From assembly GCA_964017185.1 (NCBI GenBank), contig OZ024869.1, positions 2,998,501 to 3,062,500 of the forward strand: DNA of 64,000 bases, read 5' to 3'. Under the pieces are notes generated by a model. The model searched no databases. It worked only from the letters and a program-made list of their open reading frames with translations, and was not told the origin of the DNA. The position numbers and the translations under genes were made by a program. Source of the DNA: Rugalucina vietnamica. Its lineage: Eukaryota; Mollusca; Bivalvia; Lucinida; Lucinidae. Position 1 is the first letter of the stretch; each line of letters opens with the position of its first letter. Shown in pieces: positions 62,876-64,000 of the stretch.

Positions 62876-64000
62876 TTTTAGCTCACCTGAGCCGAAGGCT
62901 CAAAAGGTGAGCTTATAGGATGGCCATGCTCCATTGTCATTGTCGTCGTTCACACTTTTCAAAGATCTTCTCCTCTGAAACCCCTGGTCCAATCAATGCC
63001 AAACTTCATGTGGAGCATCCTTAGGAAGGGGGGAACTAAAGTTTGTATAAATGGTCCAGGGCACATGTCCAAGATGGCTGCCATGCCCATATATGGTAAA
63101 AACCTTAAAAAATCTTCTCTGAAATCGGTGGACCGATTTCAACGGAACTTGGTACGTAGCATCTGGGACTCTGGCCCATCATAGTTTGTATAAATCATGA
63201 CCTTGGGTTGACCTTGAACTATTTTACGCCAAGGTCAACTTGAGTCACATAGGCTTTTCAATGGGAAAAAGTGAAAACATTGGATTTTTCAGAAGTTTTG
63301 TGGCCTGTGACCTGAAAGTTGGTAGATAAATATAACTTATTGATTTAATGAAGTTATAGAAGTATTCAAGGTCAAGGTCATCTCTTGACCTTGGCCAAAG
63401 GTCATTTACATATTAAATCTAAAACTTGATTTTCTGAGGAACCACTTCACGAATCAAAGCCAAATTTTATATGTGGTATCCTTAGGAAGGGGGAATCAAA
63501 GTTTGTATAAAAGGTCTAGGTCACATGACCAAGATGGCTGCCATGCTCATATATGGTAAAAACCTTAAAAAATCTTCTTCTCTGGAACTGCTGGACCGAT
63601 TTTGATAAAACTTGGTATGTAGCATCGGGGACTCTGGCCCATCATAGTTCGTATAAATCATGACCTTGGGGTGACCTTCACCTATTTTATGGCAAGGTCA
63701 ACATTGTTCTCATAGGCTTCTCAATGAAAAAAAAGGAAAACATTGGATTGTTCAGGAAGTTTTGTGGCCTGTGACCTCAAAGTTGGTACATACATACAAC
63801 TTATTGATTTAATGAAGTTCTATGAGTATTCAAGGTCAATGTCATATCTTGACATTGGCCAAAGGTCATTTACATATTAAATTTAAAACTTAATTTTCTT
63901 AGAAACCACTTCACCAATCAAAGCCAAATTTTATATGTGGCACTTTAGGAAGGGGGAACCAAATTTGTATAAATGGTCCAGGTCACATGACCAAGATGGC
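62876..64000 (+). mobile_element. HINE-like element, AGCTCACC family 1, running off the window
   Basis: Starts TTTAGCTCACCTGAGCC and folds onto GGCTCAAAAGGTGAGC, followed by CATTGTCGTCGTTC and units beginning near 62958, 63420 and 63895. The units are related to those at 27 and 48 kb but differ by an added AAGGTCAAGGTCATCTCTTGA segment. The 3' end is not in the window. It lies in KIF4 intron 24. Confidence 0.82.

Overview
The window is eukaryotic and looks like a marine mollusc, most likely a bivalve. It is AT-rich and carries GT-AG introns, a KIF4-type kinesin, CR1/Jockey-group LINEs (one with a 2A-like peptide and a PHD-type finger), a Merlin transposase, a DIRS-type fossil, and many short non-autonomous elements with internal tandem repeats of the kind reported from clams and oysters. 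The species cannot be named from the sequence.

Layout. Positions 1-35.8 kb hold no host gene I can support. They are a nest of mobile DNA: a dispersed repeat in tandem (1.1-2.1 kb); helentron/HINE-like elements (5.1-6.2, 10.5-11.5, 27.1-28.6 and 30.9-32.1 kb); a tetranucleotide microsatellite block (8.9-9.3 kb); a LINE inserted into an opposite copy of its own family (13.0-15.6 kb); a 4.76-kb long-inverted-repeat element with an 8-bp target duplication and two inserts (16.3-21.1 kb); a Merlin transposon with a spliced transposase, broken by a LINE and a MITE (21.3-25.4 kb); a LINE split by a HINE (25.6-30.5 kb); and a LINE split by a hAT-type MITE (32.2-34.5 kb).

From 36.1 kb to the end runs one host gene on the + strand, a chromokinesin of the KIF4 family. 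I place 24 coding exons that join in phase into 972 codons: the whole motor domain and most of the coiled-coil stalk. The C-terminal cysteine-rich DNA/FeS-binding part lies beyond the window. Its introns hold a DIRS-type fossil in antisense, HINE arrays, several SINEs and about 17 copies of one 235-bp palindromic MITE, many of them within 35 bp of an exon edge.

Most notable signals: (1) four HINE-like families with unrelated termini but one shared plan: a 5' hairpin made from the terminal repeat, a GTCCGTC-type tract, a tandem array, the inverted terminal motif, and a 3' hairpin or CTAG-like end; (2) two separate places in the kinesin gene where the 3' splice site plus the start of the exon has been tandemly multiplied to four copies (105-bp and 65-bp units); (3) MITEs packed against splice sites, with exon 21 sandwiched between two copies; (4) a MITE family whose two ends switch together between two terminal sequence types around an unchanging central palindrome. 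The annotation is from reading alone; no database search was run.
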